Origin: Bacteroidales bacterium UBA3653
GTDB lineage: Bacteria > Bacteroidota > Bacteroidia > Bacteroidales > Paludibacteraceae
Direction of reading: 5' to 3'
NCBI GenBank assembly: GCA_002373505.1
Contig: DFKE01000017.1
Coordinates: 364,602 to 428,601 of the forward strand
Length of the DNA stretch: 64,000 nucleotides
The translations under genes and the position numbers were made by a program. This document shows, in pieces, positions 23,159 to 32,583 of this stretch (positions are counted from its first letter, which is position 1; the number at the start of each line of letters is the position of its first letter). Below the pieces are notes generated by a model that had not been told where the DNA came from, did not search any database, and saw only the letters and a list, made by a program, of their open reading frames with translations.

Positions 23159-24385
23159 ATGGAACGGGAATTTATACTAATCAACATCATCGGTTTTGAC
23201 AAACCGGGTGTGACATCTGCGGTTACGGAAGTGCTGGGCAAGTACGGTGCCTTCGTGCAGGACATCGGTCAATCCAATTTACACCACCAGCTCAACCTCA
23301 GTATCCTCATCCGCGTGGACGATCCTTCCACCTCCGGCGACATGATCAAAGAAGTGCTTTTCTGTTGTTCCAAACTGGAAATGATCGTTCGCTTCACGCC
23401 GTTGAGCGAGGAAGAGTATTCGGCTTGGGTTGGCAGGCAGGAACTGGACCGTTATGTAGTGACCATGTTGGCGCGAGAGATCAATGCGCGCCACATAGCG
23501 CGAGTGACTGCTTTGTTTGCAAACCGTCAACTGAATATTGACAATATCTTGAGGCTAAGCGAACGCCCGAGTATTGATGTTCCGGCAGAGAAACGCCATT
23601 CGTGTATCGAGTTCTCTCTGCGCGGAAATCTCCCTGACCGCGAGGCGCTGCAACGCGAACTGCTGGAGGTCTCCAAAGAAGAAGGGATCGACATCTCTTT
23701 CCAGCGCGACGATATGTTCCGCCGCAACAGACGGCTGATCTGCGTGGACATGGATTCAACCTTCATCCAGACGGAAGTGATAGACGAACTGGCAGAGCGC
23801 GCCGGTGTGGGCGAACAAGTGAGAGCCATCACACTCTCTGCCATGCGCGGTGAGATCGATTTCAAGGAGAGTTTCACACGTCGTGTGGCGTTGCTCAAAG
23901 GACTGGACACAAGTGCCAAACAAGACATCATCGACCACCTGCCTATCACCGAAGGAGCCGATCGTCTGTTCAGCATTCTCAAACGCTGCGGATTCAAGAT
24001 CGCTATCCTCTCCGGAGGATTCACTTTCGTAGGCAAATACCTGCAGGAGCGGTTCGGCGTGGATTACGTCTATGCCAACGAGTTGGAGGAGCAGGACGGC
24101 AAGTTCACCGGACGCTATATAGGCGATGTGGTCGATGCGCGCCGCAAGGCGGAGCTGCTGGAACTGATAGCGCAAGTGGAGCATATCGACCGTGCGCAAG
24201 TGATAGCCGTGGGCGACGGTGCCAACGATCTACAGATGCTGGGCAAAGCCGGGCTGGGTATTGCGTTCCATGCCAAACCGAAGGTAAAAGAGAGTGCCAG
24301 TCAGGCAATCTCAACGGTTGGTTTGGACGGAATCCTGTATTTCCTTGGATTTAAAGATTCGTTCCTGAAGGAACATACCGCATAA
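23159..24385 (+). CDS. serB: Phosphoserine phosphatase with N-terminal ACT domains
   Basis: 408 residues. Residues 1-180 hold two ACT-like modules (FILINIIGFDKPGVTSAV; VTMLAREINARHIARVTAL) that may sense serine. The HAD phosphatase follows: motif I VDMDSTFIQTEVIDELA near 198, SGGFTFVGKYL as motif II, and GDGANDLQMLGKAGLGIAF as motif III. Catalyses the last step of serine synthesis. The start codon follows the preceding stop without any gap, so it is co-transcribed with the polysaccharide genes, with no obvious metabolic link. Confidence 0.95.
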   Translation: MEREFILINIIGFDKPGVTSAVTEVLGKYGAFVQDIGQSNLHHQLNLSILIRVDDPSTSGDMIKEVLFCCSKLEMIVRFTPLSEEEYSAWVGRQELDRYVVTMLAREINARHIARVTALFANRQLNIDNILRLSERPSIDVPAEKRHSCIEFSLRGNLPDREALQRELLEVSKEEGIDISFQRDDMFRRNRRLICVDMDSTFIQTEVIDELAERAGVGEQVRAITLSAMRGEIDFKESFTRRVALLKGLDTSAKQDIIDHLPITEGADRLFSILKRCGFKIAILSGGFTFVGKYLQERFGVDYVYANELEEQDGKFTGRYIGDVVDARRKAELLELIAQVEHIDRAQVIAVGDGANDLQMLGKAGLGIAFHAKPKVKESASQAISTVGLDGILYFLGFKDSFLKEHTA

Positions 24386-24411
24386 CTGAATAATTGAATA
24401 ATAATAAAAAT

Positions 24412-26019
24412 ATGGAAAGAAGAGTAAGAGTTCGCTTTGCGCCGTCACCTACCGGCGCACTACACATCGGCGGTGTTCGTACCGCTTTGTACAATTATTT
24501 GTTTGCCCGCCAACACGGAGGCGACATGTTGTTGCGTATCGAAGATACGGACAGCACACGCTTTGTGCCGGGCGCAGAGGAGTATATTTTGGAAGCTCTG
24601 GACTGGCTGGGTATCGGTATTGACGAAGGCCTGCGTCTGAAGAAAGGCACCAAAGAAATCGAAGCCGTAGGCTCGCATGGTCCGTACCGCCAGTCCGAGC
24701 GTCGCGAGATCTACCACCAGTATGTGAAACAGCTGCTGGATTCAGGGCATGCCTATATCGCATTTGACACGCCGGAGGAACTGGATGCCAAACGTGCGGA
24801 GATCCCTAATTTTCAATACGATGCCCGCACACGCATGCAGATGCGTAACTCGCTGACAATGAGTGCAGACGAAGTGCAAGCCTTGCTGGACAAAGGCGAG
24901 AAATACGTGGTTCGGTTCAAAGTAGAGCCGGACGAGGACGTGCATATACATGATCTCATCCGCGGCGAAGTGGTGATCAACTCCAATATCCTGGACGACA
25001 AAGTGCTTTACAAGTCGGCAGATGATCTGCCCACATACCATTTGGCGAATATTGTGGATGACCACCTGATGGAGATCAGCCATGTGATCCGCGGCGAGGA
25101 ATGGCTGCCTTCTGCCCCACTCCATGTGCTGCTTTACCGCGCTTTCGGATGGGAAGATACGATGCCTCAGTTCGCCCACCTGCCACTGCTGCTCAAGCCG
25201 GACGGGAACGGCAAACTGTCCAAACGCGACGGCGACCGTCTCGGCTTCCCGGTATTCCCGCTGGAGTTCCACAACCAGAAAGACGGCACCGTCTCTTCCG
25301 GCTATCGCGAGAGCGGATACCTGCCGGAAGCGGTAATTAACTTCCTGGCTCTTCTTGGATGGCACGGAAGCGGCGATCAGGAGATGTACACCATGGACGA
25401 ACTGATCAAGGATTTCTCCCTCGACCGTGTGTCCAAATCGGGTGCCAAGTTCGACTACGAAAAAGGCAAATGGTTCAACCACCAATACCTCCAACTCCGC
25501 TCCAATGAAGAGTTGGCTGAGATGTTTATGCCCGTGCTCGAAGAAAAACTTCGTAATAACGAAATCACGTCATTACGTAATAATGAAGAAATAGCCAAGA
25601 TCATCGGCTTGGTCAAAGACCGCGTGAACTTCGTCCCCGAACTCTGGGAACAGGTTAATTTCTTCTTTGTAGCACCTACCGAGTACGATGAGAAATCGCT
25701 CAAGAAACGCTGGAAGGAAGACTCGCCGAAGCACATGCAGGAACTCCTCGCCCTCCTCGAAACAGTCTCAGAAGAGGACTGGCACAAAAATGAGGAAATA
25801 GAAAAATGTGAAAATGAGAAAATAGTCCATTGGCATCTGGACGACGTGGTAATGCCTTGGATAGAGAGCAAAGAGTACGGCGTAGGTATCGTCATGAATG
25901 CTTTCCGTATCTGTCTGGTAGGTGCCGCCCGCGGACCGCATATCTGGAATATCACCGATATCCTCGGAAAAGAGGAAACCCTCCGCCGTGTCCGCACAGC
26001 ATTGACACGAATCTGTTAA
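24412..26019 (+). CDS. gltX: Glutamate--tRNA ligase
   Basis: 535 residues from the ATG at 24412 (MERRVRVRFAPSPTGALHIGG). Class I synthetase: HIGG as the HIGH site and KLSKRDGDRLGFP as the KMSKS loop near residue 270. Slightly longer than common bacterial GltX (about 470-510). Two low-complexity inserts may account for part of this: near residues 380-395 (RNNEITSLRNNEE, from a CGTAATAA-type repeat at 25545-25595) and near residues 460-475 (KNEEIEKCENEK, from an A-rich repeat at 25787-25830). Both look like in-frame repeat insertions at loop positions. The enzyme should be functional because all motifs are present. Confidence 0.95.
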   Translation: MERRVRVRFAPSPTGALHIGGVRTALYNYLFARQHGGDMLLRIEDTDSTRFVPGAEEYILEALDWLGIGIDEGLRLKKGTKEIEAVGSHGPYRQSERREIYHQYVKQLLDSGHAYIAFDTPEELDAKRAEIPNFQYDARTRMQMRNSLTMSADEVQALLDKGEKYVVRFKVEPDEDVHIHDLIRGEVVINSNILDDKVLYKSADDLPTYHLANIVDDHLMEISHVIRGEEWLPSAPLHVLLYRAFGWEDTMPQFAHLPLLLKPDGNGKLSKRDGDRLGFPVFPLEFHNQKDGTVSSGYRESGYLPEAVINFLALLGWHGSGDQEMYTMDELIKDFSLDRVSKSGAKFDYEKGKWFNHQYLQLRSNEELAEMFMPVLEEKLRNNEITSLRNNEEIAKIIGLVKDRVNFVPELWEQVNFFFVAPTEYDEKSLKKRWKEDSPKHMQELLALLETVSEEDWHKNEEIEKCENEKIVHWHLDDVVMPWIESKEYGVGIVMNAFRICLVGAARGPHIWNITDILGKEETLRRVRTALTRIC

Positions 26020-26032
26020 TTGACTATTGAGA

Positions 26033-27745
26033 ATGACTCCGCGCGAAGCGCTACATACTTATTTCGGATACAATGATTTCCGCCCTCTTCAGGCGGAGAT
26101 CATTGATTCCGTACTTGCCGGCCGCGACACCTTGGCTCTTATGCCCACAGGAGGAGGCAAGAGTATCTGTTTTCAGGTTCCTACTCTTGTCATGGCAAAC
26201 AAGGATCCCGGGAAGCGACTGTGTCTGGTGATCACACCGCTCATTGCACTCATGAAAGACCAGGTGGAGAACCTGCAGAAACGAGGCATTCATGCGGCGG
26301 CGGTCTATACCGGCATGAGTTGGGACAAGCAGCGCGTAGCATTGGATAATTGTCTTTACGGACCGTACCATTTCCTCTATTGTTCGCCGGAACGGCTGGA
26401 AAGCGAAGAATTCCGCAAACGGTTGGCACAATTGCCTATCGGTTTGCTTGCGGTGGACGAAGCACATTGTATTTCCCAGTGGGGATATGATTTCAGACCT
26501 TCTTATCTGAATATAGCCGCAGTACGGGAGTTGCTGCCCGGGGTCCCCGTATTGGCACTTACAGCTACCGCCACGCCGGAGACAATAGAGGATATACAGG
26601 ATAAATTAGGCTTTGAGGAACATAACGTCCTGCGTAAGTCTTTCCACCGCGAGAACCTGGTATATGTTGTACGCCGCACGGACAACAAGCCGGAACAAGT
26701 GGCGCATATCCTCTCACGTGTCCCCGGCTCCGCCATCGTCTATGTCCGCAACCGCAAACGCGCACAAGAATTAGCAGAATGGCTAAATGGTCATATAAAT
26801 GACCAAATGGTAAATGATAAAATGGTAAATTTCTATCACGCTGGATTGACTACCCAAGAGCGCAATGCACGGCAGGAAGCATGGAAAACGGGAAAGACAC
26901 GGGTTATCGTAGCCACCAACGCTTTCGGCATGGGTATCGACAAAGCGGATGTACGGCTCGTCATCCATGTGGACTTGCCGAACACCATCGAGTCCTATTA
27001 CCAGGAGGCAGGAAGAGCGGGAAGAGACGGTCTGACAGCTTATGCCGTTTTGCTATTCAACGAACAGGAAGACAAAGCCAAGACCAAGAAACGCATCATC
27101 GATACCTATCCCCCGAAGGAGTTTGTGGAGCAAGTGTACCATAAGACAATGGATTTTCTGCAGATTGGCGCCGGAAGCGGCTTGGGACACCGCTTTGCAT
27201 TGCATATGGATGAGTTGTGCCATGTGATGAAACTGCCGGTTATACAAGCCTACTCTGCCCTGCATATTCTCACGCAAGCCGGGTATATTGATTTTGAAGA
27301 GGAATATGAGACCCAGCCTCGTGTACAGATTCATGTCCCCAGACACGAATTGGGAGATTACAATCTTTCTCGCGAACAAGCCGAACTGTTGGATGTACTG
27401 ATGCGTTCGTATTCCGGTATCTATACCGACCTGCAATACGTCCGTGAAGCGGATAATAAAGATACCCACCAGTTGCTCGTTTCTCTGGCGCAACGGGGAA
27501 TAATCACGTATATCCCACGGTCTGTTGGCAGCAGCCTCTATATGACAAACGAGCGAGAGGCAGAAATCTACCTCTCGCCCGCTATCTTCGAAGAACGCAG
27601 GACGCGTTATGTATCTAAACTAAATGCAATGCTGGAGTATGCCGAGCAGAACCAGTTCTGCCGCGAGCAAGTGTTGCTTGCTTATTTCGGAGAGAACAAT
27701 GCCCCTATCTGCGGGCAATGCGATGTCTGCCGGAATATGCATTAG
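26033..27745 (+). CDS. recQ: RecQ-family ATP-dependent DNA helicase
   Basis: 570 residues from the ATG at 26033. DEAH helicase: motif 0 FGYNDFRPLQAEII, Walker A MPTGGGKSICFQVP near residue 40, VDEAHCISQWGYDFRPSY (motif II with aromatic-rich loop), TATATPETIEDI, and motif VI YYQEAGRAGRDG. A zinc-binding end (CREQVLLAYFGE...CGQCDVC) and winged-helix region follow; there is no HRDC domain. Unwinds 3' to 5' in recombination and fork repair. Residues near 252-266 (INDQMVNDKMVN) are coded by an AAATGGT-type repeat (26785-26832), probably an insertion in a loop. The stop overlaps the convergent PepSY-like gene by 4 bp. Confidence 0.92.
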   Translation: MTPREALHTYFGYNDFRPLQAEIIDSVLAGRDTLALMPTGGGKSICFQVPTLVMANKDPGKRLCLVITPLIALMKDQVENLQKRGIHAAAVYTGMSWDKQRVALDNCLYGPYHFLYCSPERLESEEFRKRLAQLPIGLLAVDEAHCISQWGYDFRPSYLNIAAVRELLPGVPVLALTATATPETIEDIQDKLGFEEHNVLRKSFHRENLVYVVRRTDNKPEQVAHILSRVPGSAIVYVRNRKRAQELAEWLNGHINDQMVNDKMVNFYHAGLTTQERNARQEAWKTGKTRVIVATNAFGMGIDKADVRLVIHVDLPNTIESYYQEAGRAGRDGLTAYAVLLFNEQEDKAKTKKRIIDTYPPKEFVEQVYHKTMDFLQIGAGSGLGHRFALHMDELCHVMKLPVIQAYSALHILTQAGYIDFEEEYETQPRVQIHVPRHELGDYNLSREQAELLDVLMRSYSGIYTDLQYVREADNKDTHQLLVSLAQRGIITYIPRSVGSSLYMTNEREAEIYLSPAIFEERRTRYVSKLNAMLEYAEQNQFCREQVLLAYFGENNAPICGQCDVCRNMH

Positions 27746-28179
27746 TCGTCCAGACCGCGCATTTCTAATTTGCGGTTGAACTTAATCTCCAGTTTATTAT
27801 TCAGTTCGGCTTTCCATCCCCAATCGTCCTTTCCCCACTCTACGATGAAAGTTTGCGGGAAAGAAGCGCTTATTTGCTGGCGTACCACTTCGGGTACAAG
27901 TGCCTCGGGAACTGCTTCCAATTTATAATCCACCTTACGGAGTGTACCGTCTTCTTCAAAATCAAACTCTTTGCCGTCATTGAAGCGCACCTCATATTTG
28001 TCTCCAAAGAGTTCCGAATCCAGCTTCACATATGCAATATTGGCTACATCCTGATATTGTTGCACCAATTCCTGAGCGGCTGCAGGGAGTTGCTCAAAGG
28101 TAATGATTTTGTCATTGTCTGCACATGCAGAGAGCGCACAGCAAACAAATGCGGTAACTGCAAACATGATCTTTTTCAT
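27742..28179 (-). CDS. PepSY-like periplasmic protein (DUF2874)
   Basis: 145 residues. Lipoprotein-like signal peptide (MKKIMFAVTAFVCCALSACAD, lipobox LSAC). Two repeats of the PepSY-like type follow: ITFEQLPAAAQELVQQYQ... and VPEALVPEVVRQQISASFP..., each with a Leu-Pro element, a helix and a strand such as KYEVRFNDGKEFDFEEDGTLRKVD. Common in Bacteroidales as secreted proteins of unknown role. Own promoter at 28231-28262; monocistronic by position. Confidence 0.8.
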   Translation of the reverse strand: MKKIMFAVTAFVCCALSACADNDKIITFEQLPAAAQELVQQYQDVANIAYVKLDSELFGDKYEVRFNDGKEFDFEEDGTLRKVDYKLEAVPEALVPEVVRQQISASFPQTFIVEWGKDDWGWKAELNNKLEIKFNRKLEMRGLDD

Positions 28180-28230
28180 TTCGATTTACTAAAATTTATG
28201 TTTTTTCCTTAATATTGTATAAAAAGTGTA

Positions 28231-28262
28231 CAAAGATACTACAATAATTTCACATACGCAAG
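28231..28262 (-). promoter_or_regulatory. Promoter of the PepSY-like gene
   Basis: Minus strand: CTTG (28262-28259), 20-nt spacer, TATCTTTG (28238-28231). Predicted start near 28224, 5' UTR of about 45 nt. Confidence 0.65.
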
Positions 28263-28278
28263 AGAATTATAGATTTTC

Positions 28279-30072
28279 TTATCTATTTTCTTCATTTTCG
28301 TTCATTTCCATAGAATCTTGCGGCATTTGAGGGATGGTATCTTCGCCTAACAGTTCCTGCATTTCTTCCATTTCTTCCTCGCTGACAGATTTGCGGTCGT
28401 TCACACCCATCAGCGGTCCGAAGAAGACCTTCAGCAGGGCGCGTCCTACCACTTTGCGGAAACTGAATTTAGGATTCCTGGCGTTGCCGGAAACAGGTAC
28501 ATCCAATACGATCATATCTTGTGCTGAAGTCAGCATTTTAAAGCCCAGGCGCACAGGAATGTTCTTGTATTTCGCCTTGCTGAACTTCTCTTTTTTGCCT
28601 ATTTTCGGGTGGTCAATGATAATCCGGTTCGTTCCGTTCACGGCTCCCGATACCACATCCAGATGGCTGACTACGCTCAAATCACCGCCTTCAATAGGAT
28701 ACCCCGTATAGTTGCGACAGAGCGCACTGAAATCGCTGATATTCACTCCTTTCAGTTTCAAATCCGCCCGTGTGTCCTGGTTCGCCATATCCGGTCCGCC
28801 TGTGAAATCGAGGTCTAATTGCGCATCGGATGTCAGGGTGGCATTCAGTTTGATGCTGTTCCTGCCGTTGGTTGCAATATTCGATCCGTCCACGGTCAGC
28901 GTCTTAATCGCATATTCCCATTCGTCTTTCATCGAATAATCATGGTAGGTCAGGTCATGACCGGTGATTTTCACCTTCTTTGCCATCCATACCAGCGGTT
29001 TGGATGCAGACTTGGGCTGTTCCGGAACAATGGTATCGGAAGGTGTTTCTTCTTCCTCCGCTTCTGTTTCTGCCTCGTCTTTCTTCATCAACCGGGATAG
29101 CGTGTTCCAGTTCTCATGCACTTCGTAATTGCCGGTAATGCCGGTGATGAAGAGAGAATCCAGAATGAAAGTATTGGTATTCAAATCGCCGCGGTTGACT
29201 ACTATACGCAGCTCGTCCATCGCAGCCACTTCGTCGTTATGGGTGTCACGAATACTCATACCTGACATCGAGAGACCGCCTCGCAGCTGTATGTTCGTGA
29301 TGTTATCCAGACTGCCGTCCACATGTACCGAGCCGTTCAGTTTGGCGCCGAGACCGCTCACATTGAGATAATCCTGTACCAGCGGCAGCACTACGTCTGT
29401 GTGTACGTCATAAAGCCGTACGTTCACCGCATAGCGGTTGGATTGCATCTTGTATCCGGCTATGATACCTACCCTTCCGCCGGTTGGGAGACCGAACTCC
29501 AGGCCGGCATTGGTCTGCGTGTTGTCGAAATAAAGACCCGGCACACGGAGCGAGATATCCTCCAGTTTCCATTGCTTGTCGGAGATGACATCGCGATAGC
29601 GGACCGAACTGTTGTTGATCCGGATATCATCCAGGAACACTTTCCATCCGCCGGATGTAGTGTCTTTGGGTTCTTCCGGAATCGAATCGTTCCTGGAGAA
29701 CCGCTCAATGATGTCGGAGAAATTGAGTTTGTCGTTTGTTTTCAGAACCTGTCCGTTGAATCCGTCCAGATGAATAGCGCGTATCTTCACCCGCTTGGCT
29801 ATCAACTGAGGCCAGGCTATCTGGACATAGAGACGGTTAAAGGACACAAAATCCGTCTCGCCGTTGGGTTCCTTGCATTGGAAGCCGCTGATACTGACTC
29901 CTCCCCAGAAGGGGTTGATTACTACTTGGTCGGCGTGAAGTTGCCGGCCTACTATCTCTTCGCCCTTTGTATTAACGATATGCGTTGCTACCGGAGAAAG
30001 GGCAAGTATCAATGCAAAGAGGAGCACTATTGCTAGCGCTCCCCATCCACATATCTTCCAAAATGTTTTCAT
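28279..30072 (-). CDS. AsmA/DUF748-like envelope protein
   Basis: 597 residues. One N-terminal membrane segment (WKICGWGALAIVLLFALILALSPV, residues 5-28), then a long beta-rich repeat region beginning with VNTKGEEIVGRQLHADQVVINPFWGGVSISGF, the usual opening of DUF748/AsmA-like proteins, which are periplasmic and thought to take part in outer membrane lipid transport or assembly. A charged Glu-rich linker lies near 340-355, and the C-terminus is acidic. It starts 11 nt downstream of tsf, so it appears to be transcribed with the ribosomal protein genes. Confidence 0.75.
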   Translation of the reverse strand: MKTFWKICGWGALAIVLLFALILALSPVATHIVNTKGEEIVGRQLHADQVVINPFWGGVSISGFQCKEPNGETDFVSFNRLYVQIAWPQLIAKRVKIRAIHLDGFNGQVLKTNDKLNFSDIIERFSRNDSIPEEPKDTTSGGWKVFLDDIRINNSSVRYRDVISDKQWKLEDISLRVPGLYFDNTQTNAGLEFGLPTGGRVGIIAGYKMQSNRYAVNVRLYDVHTDVVLPLVQDYLNVSGLGAKLNGSVHVDGSLDNITNIQLRGGLSMSGMSIRDTHNDEVAAMDELRIVVNRGDLNTNTFILDSLFITGITGNYEVHENWNTLSRLMKKDEAETEAEEEETPSDTIVPEQPKSASKPLVWMAKKVKITGHDLTYHDYSMKDEWEYAIKTLTVDGSNIATNGRNSIKLNATLTSDAQLDLDFTGGPDMANQDTRADLKLKGVNISDFSALCRNYTGYPIEGGDLSVVSHLDVVSGAVNGTNRIIIDHPKIGKKEKFSKAKYKNIPVRLGFKMLTSAQDMIVLDVPVSGNARNPKFSFRKVVGRALLKVFFGPLMGVNDRKSVSEEEMEEMQELLGEDTIPQMPQDSMEMNENEENR

Positions 30073-30083
30073 GAATTACTTCA

Positions 30084-31076
30084 TTATTCTGCGGATAATG
30101 TGATGCGGCGGAAATCAAGGATTGTCACGCCTTTTGCTTTGAGAACGTCCTTCACGAGCTCTTTGGACTCGCTCATGATATAAGCCTGCTCAACGAGAGT
30201 GTTCTCTTTGAGGAACTTACCCAGACGTCCCTGTGCGATCATCTCGATCTTCTTAGCCTGGTTAGCAAGGTTTGCTTCTGCCTCTGCCGGCACTTTGGCG
30301 CGGATGTCGCGGGCAATCTGTGCCTGCTCCTCAGTCAGCCAGCCCTTGGTGGTGTTCGAAGCGATATGATCGTCGCTGTCGCAGTGAGCAGGGTTCAGAC
30401 CTGCTTTGCGCAGTGCGTTCTCGATAGCTTTGTTGATCTCGTCCTGTTTGGTCTTCTCGATAGCTACCGCCAGCTCATGCTGCTTTACTTCCTCGGCAAC
30501 ATGGTCTGCGTCAAGCGCGATAGGAGCCATAGCGGCAACCTGCATCGAGATTCCGTGAACGGTCTCATGGTCTGCCCCTTCAGCTGCTGCTACGAGCGAG
30601 CTCAGTTTGTTACCCAGGTGGTTGTAAGCATCTACAACCGGAGCCTCCAGACATGCGTAGTCTGCCAACTCCATTTTCTCGCCCGTCACGCCGGAGCGCT
30701 CGGTTATGATCTCAGCAACGGTGAAATTACCGATCTTCAGAGCAGCCAGCTCTTCCTTGCTCTGCACTTTGTTATCCAAAGCGGCGTCAAGGATCAGTTT
30801 TACCATAGCTACGAAATCCTCGTTTTTAGCTACGAAGTCGGTCTCGCATTTAACGCCTACGATAGCGCCGAAACCGTCTTTCACTTTTGCCAGCACGCAT
30901 CCCTCGGAAGCCTCACGGTCGGAGCGTTTTGCTGCGATCGCCTGTCCGCGCTTGCGGAGCAGGTCCTTCGCCACCTCAAAATCGCCGTTCGCTTCTTCCA
31001 GAGCTTTCTTTACGTCCATCATTCCGGCACCGGTGATGTCGCGTAATTTCTTGATATCTGCTAATGTTACAGCCAT
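30084..31076 (-). CDS. tsf: Elongation factor Ts
   Basis: 330 residues. N-terminal UBA-like domain and signature ITLADIKKLRDITGAGMMDVKKAL, TDFVAKNEDF, and the C-terminal dimerisation region. Nucleotide exchange factor for EF-Tu. Follows rpsB after 34 bp, the usual order. The spacer contains an ATTTACG-type repeat (31080-31110). Confidence 0.97.
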   Translation of the reverse strand: MAVTLADIKKLRDITGAGMMDVKKALEEANGDFEVAKDLLRKRGQAIAAKRSDREASEGCVLAKVKDGFGAIVGVKCETDFVAKNEDFVAMVKLILDAALDNKVQSKEELAALKIGNFTVAEIITERSGVTGEKMELADYACLEAPVVDAYNHLGNKLSSLVAAAEGADHETVHGISMQVAAMAPIALDADHVAEEVKQHELAVAIEKTKQDEINKAIENALRKAGLNPAHCDSDDHIASNTTKGWLTEEQAQIARDIRAKVPAEAEANLANQAKKIEMIAQGRLGKFLKENTLVEQAYIMSESKELVKDVLKAKGVTILDFRRITLSAE

Positions 31077-31110
31077 ACTAATTTACGATTTAATGATTTA
31101 CGATGTACGA

Positions 31111-31938
31111 TTATTCTGCAGCCTCTTCTTTGTTCTCAGCAGGTTTCTCTTCTGCTTTCGGAGCGGCTTTGCGGATACGCTGGCGGCGCTCTTTAGGAGC
31201 CGGTGCCTCGGAAGCAGCCTGCTCTGCAGAAGCCTCCTCGTCGGCCTTCTCTACCTTGCGCTCCTCGAGACCTTCTTTGATAGCCTCGCATACTGCGCCC
31301 AGGATGACGTCAATAGCCTTGGTGGCATCGTCGTTAGCGGGGATCACGAAATCGATATTGTTCGGGTTCGAGTTGGTATCTACGATACCGAATACAGGAA
31401 TACCCAGACGGTTGGCTTCAGCAACAGCGATATGCTCCTGCATAACGTCCACTACGAATACAGCGCTCGGGAGACGGGTCATGTCTGCGATAGAACCCAG
31501 GTTCTTCTCCAGTTTCTCGCGCTGGCGGGTGATCTGCAGTTTCTCGCGTTTGGACATGTTGTCCATCGTGCCGTCGGAAGCCATCTTGTCGATCTGGCTC
31601 ATTTTCTTGACTGCCTTGCGGATGGTCGGGAAGTTAGTCAACATACCGCCTGCCCAACGCTCGGTGATATACGGCATACCTACCTCCTGTGCATGAGCAG
31701 CTACTACTTCCTGTGCCTGTTTCTTCGTTCCTACGAAGAGCACTTTGCGGCCGCTGCGTGCCAGGTTCTTCAATGCCTCTGCAGCCTCGTCGATTTTGAT
31801 AGCTGTTTTGTTGAGGTCGATGATGTGAATACCGTTGCGCTCCATGTAGATGTACGGAGCCATTGCCGGATTCCATTTACGTTTGAGGTGGCCGAAATGT
31901 GCGCCTGCCTCGAGAAGTTGATCAAAATTTGTTCTCAT
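31111..31938 (-). CDS. rpsB: 30S ribosomal protein S2
   Basis: 275 residues. Starts MRTNFDQLLEAGAHFGHLKRKWNP, with NPNNIDFVIPANDDATKAI near residue 190. The C-terminal 45 residues are an Ala/Glu/Lys-rich extension (EEASAEQAASEAPAPKE...), longer than in most bacteria and probably disordered. Preceded by a 249-bp spacer with RNA structure. Confidence 0.97.
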   Translation of the reverse strand: MRTNFDQLLEAGAHFGHLKRKWNPAMAPYIYMERNGIHIIDLNKTAIKIDEAAEALKNLARSGRKVLFVGTKKQAQEVVAAHAQEVGMPYITERWAGGMLTNFPTIRKAVKKMSQIDKMASDGTMDNMSKREKLQITRQREKLEKNLGSIADMTRLPSAVFVVDVMQEHIAVAEANRLGIPVFGIVDTNSNPNNIDFVIPANDDATKAIDVILGAVCEAIKEGLEERKVEKADEEASAEQAASEAPAPKERRQRIRKAAPKAEEKPAENKEEAAE

Positions 31939-31984
31939 TTGATTTGTTTTAGTTGTTAAATAATTATTTAATCTCCTTATATCT

Positions 31985-32049
31985 CTGTGAGCCTTTCACG
32001 CGTATTCCTTATAATATTATACACGCACGCATGGGCGTTTGACTCACAG
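31985..32049 (-). promoter_or_regulatory. Structured leader upstream of rpsB
   Basis: In transcript orientation CTGTGAG (32049-32043) pairs perfectly with CTCACAG (31991-31985), closing a stem that contains GCGTGTA and ATACGCG as an inner helix. A second 7-bp perfect hairpin, ACTTGAC-CCATT-GTCAAGT, lies just upstream at 32055-32073. The 249-bp spacer between rpsI and rpsB has no convincing gene. The structure may be a ribosomal-protein autoregulatory leader for S2/EF-Ts. Confidence 0.5.
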
Positions 32050-32187
32050 AAACAACTTGACAATGGGTCAAGTTTGGAGTTCATTTTGAAATTTTTATTG
32101 TGAGAGTTTGGTTTTTGCTGTAAGGGAGTTATGGTGACCATAATGACCGAACAGAAAAGCCAAAATCTCCAATAAAAAACCAAAAGC

Positions 32188-32574
32188 TTAACGCTTGCTG
32201 AACTGGAAGTGCTTACGAGCCTTCGGCTGACCCGGTTTCTTACGCTCAACCTCACGAGCGTCACGAGTCATGAAGCCTTCTGCCTTCAGAGCGGTCTTGT
32301 CTTCCGGATTGATCTTAACCAGAGCACGTGCGATAGCGAGACGCAGTGCCTCTGCCTGACCTTTGAAACCGCCGCCGTCAAGGGTTACCTTGATATCGTA
32401 TTTCTCTGCTACGCCGAGTTTGTTCAGCGGCTGGAGAACGATATAGCGGAGAATAGAAGACGGGAAATAAGTCTCGATGTCACGGCCGTTGATCACGATT
32501 TTGCCGGCACCTTCATTTACGTAAACGCGGGCTACTGCCTCTTTACGACGTCCTAATGCATTAACTGTTTCCAT
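32188..32574 (-). CDS. rpsI: 30S ribosomal protein S9
   Basis: 128 residues. ALGRRKEAVARVYVNEGAGKI at the N-terminus, VTLDGGGFKGQAEALRLAIARAL, and the conserved basic end ARKHFQFSKR. Starts 9 bp after rplM, the usual L13-S9 pair. Confidence 0.97.
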   Translation of the reverse strand: METVNALGRRKEAVARVYVNEGAGKIVINGRDIETYFPSSILRYIVLQPLNKLGVAEKYDIKVTLDGGGFKGQAEALRLAIARALVKINPEDKTALKAEGFMTRDAREVERKKPGQPKARKHFQFSKR

Positions 32575-32583
32575 GTGCTTCTA

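Noticed and set aside
23159..27745. Polysaccharide function for serB, gltX and recQ
   Set aside because: Their motifs clearly mark housekeeping roles; they only follow the cluster on the same strand.
31977..32264. 95-codon minus-strand frame between rpsI and rpsB
   Set aside because: Overlaps the end of rpsI in another frame and then the structured leader; composition is not protein-like.
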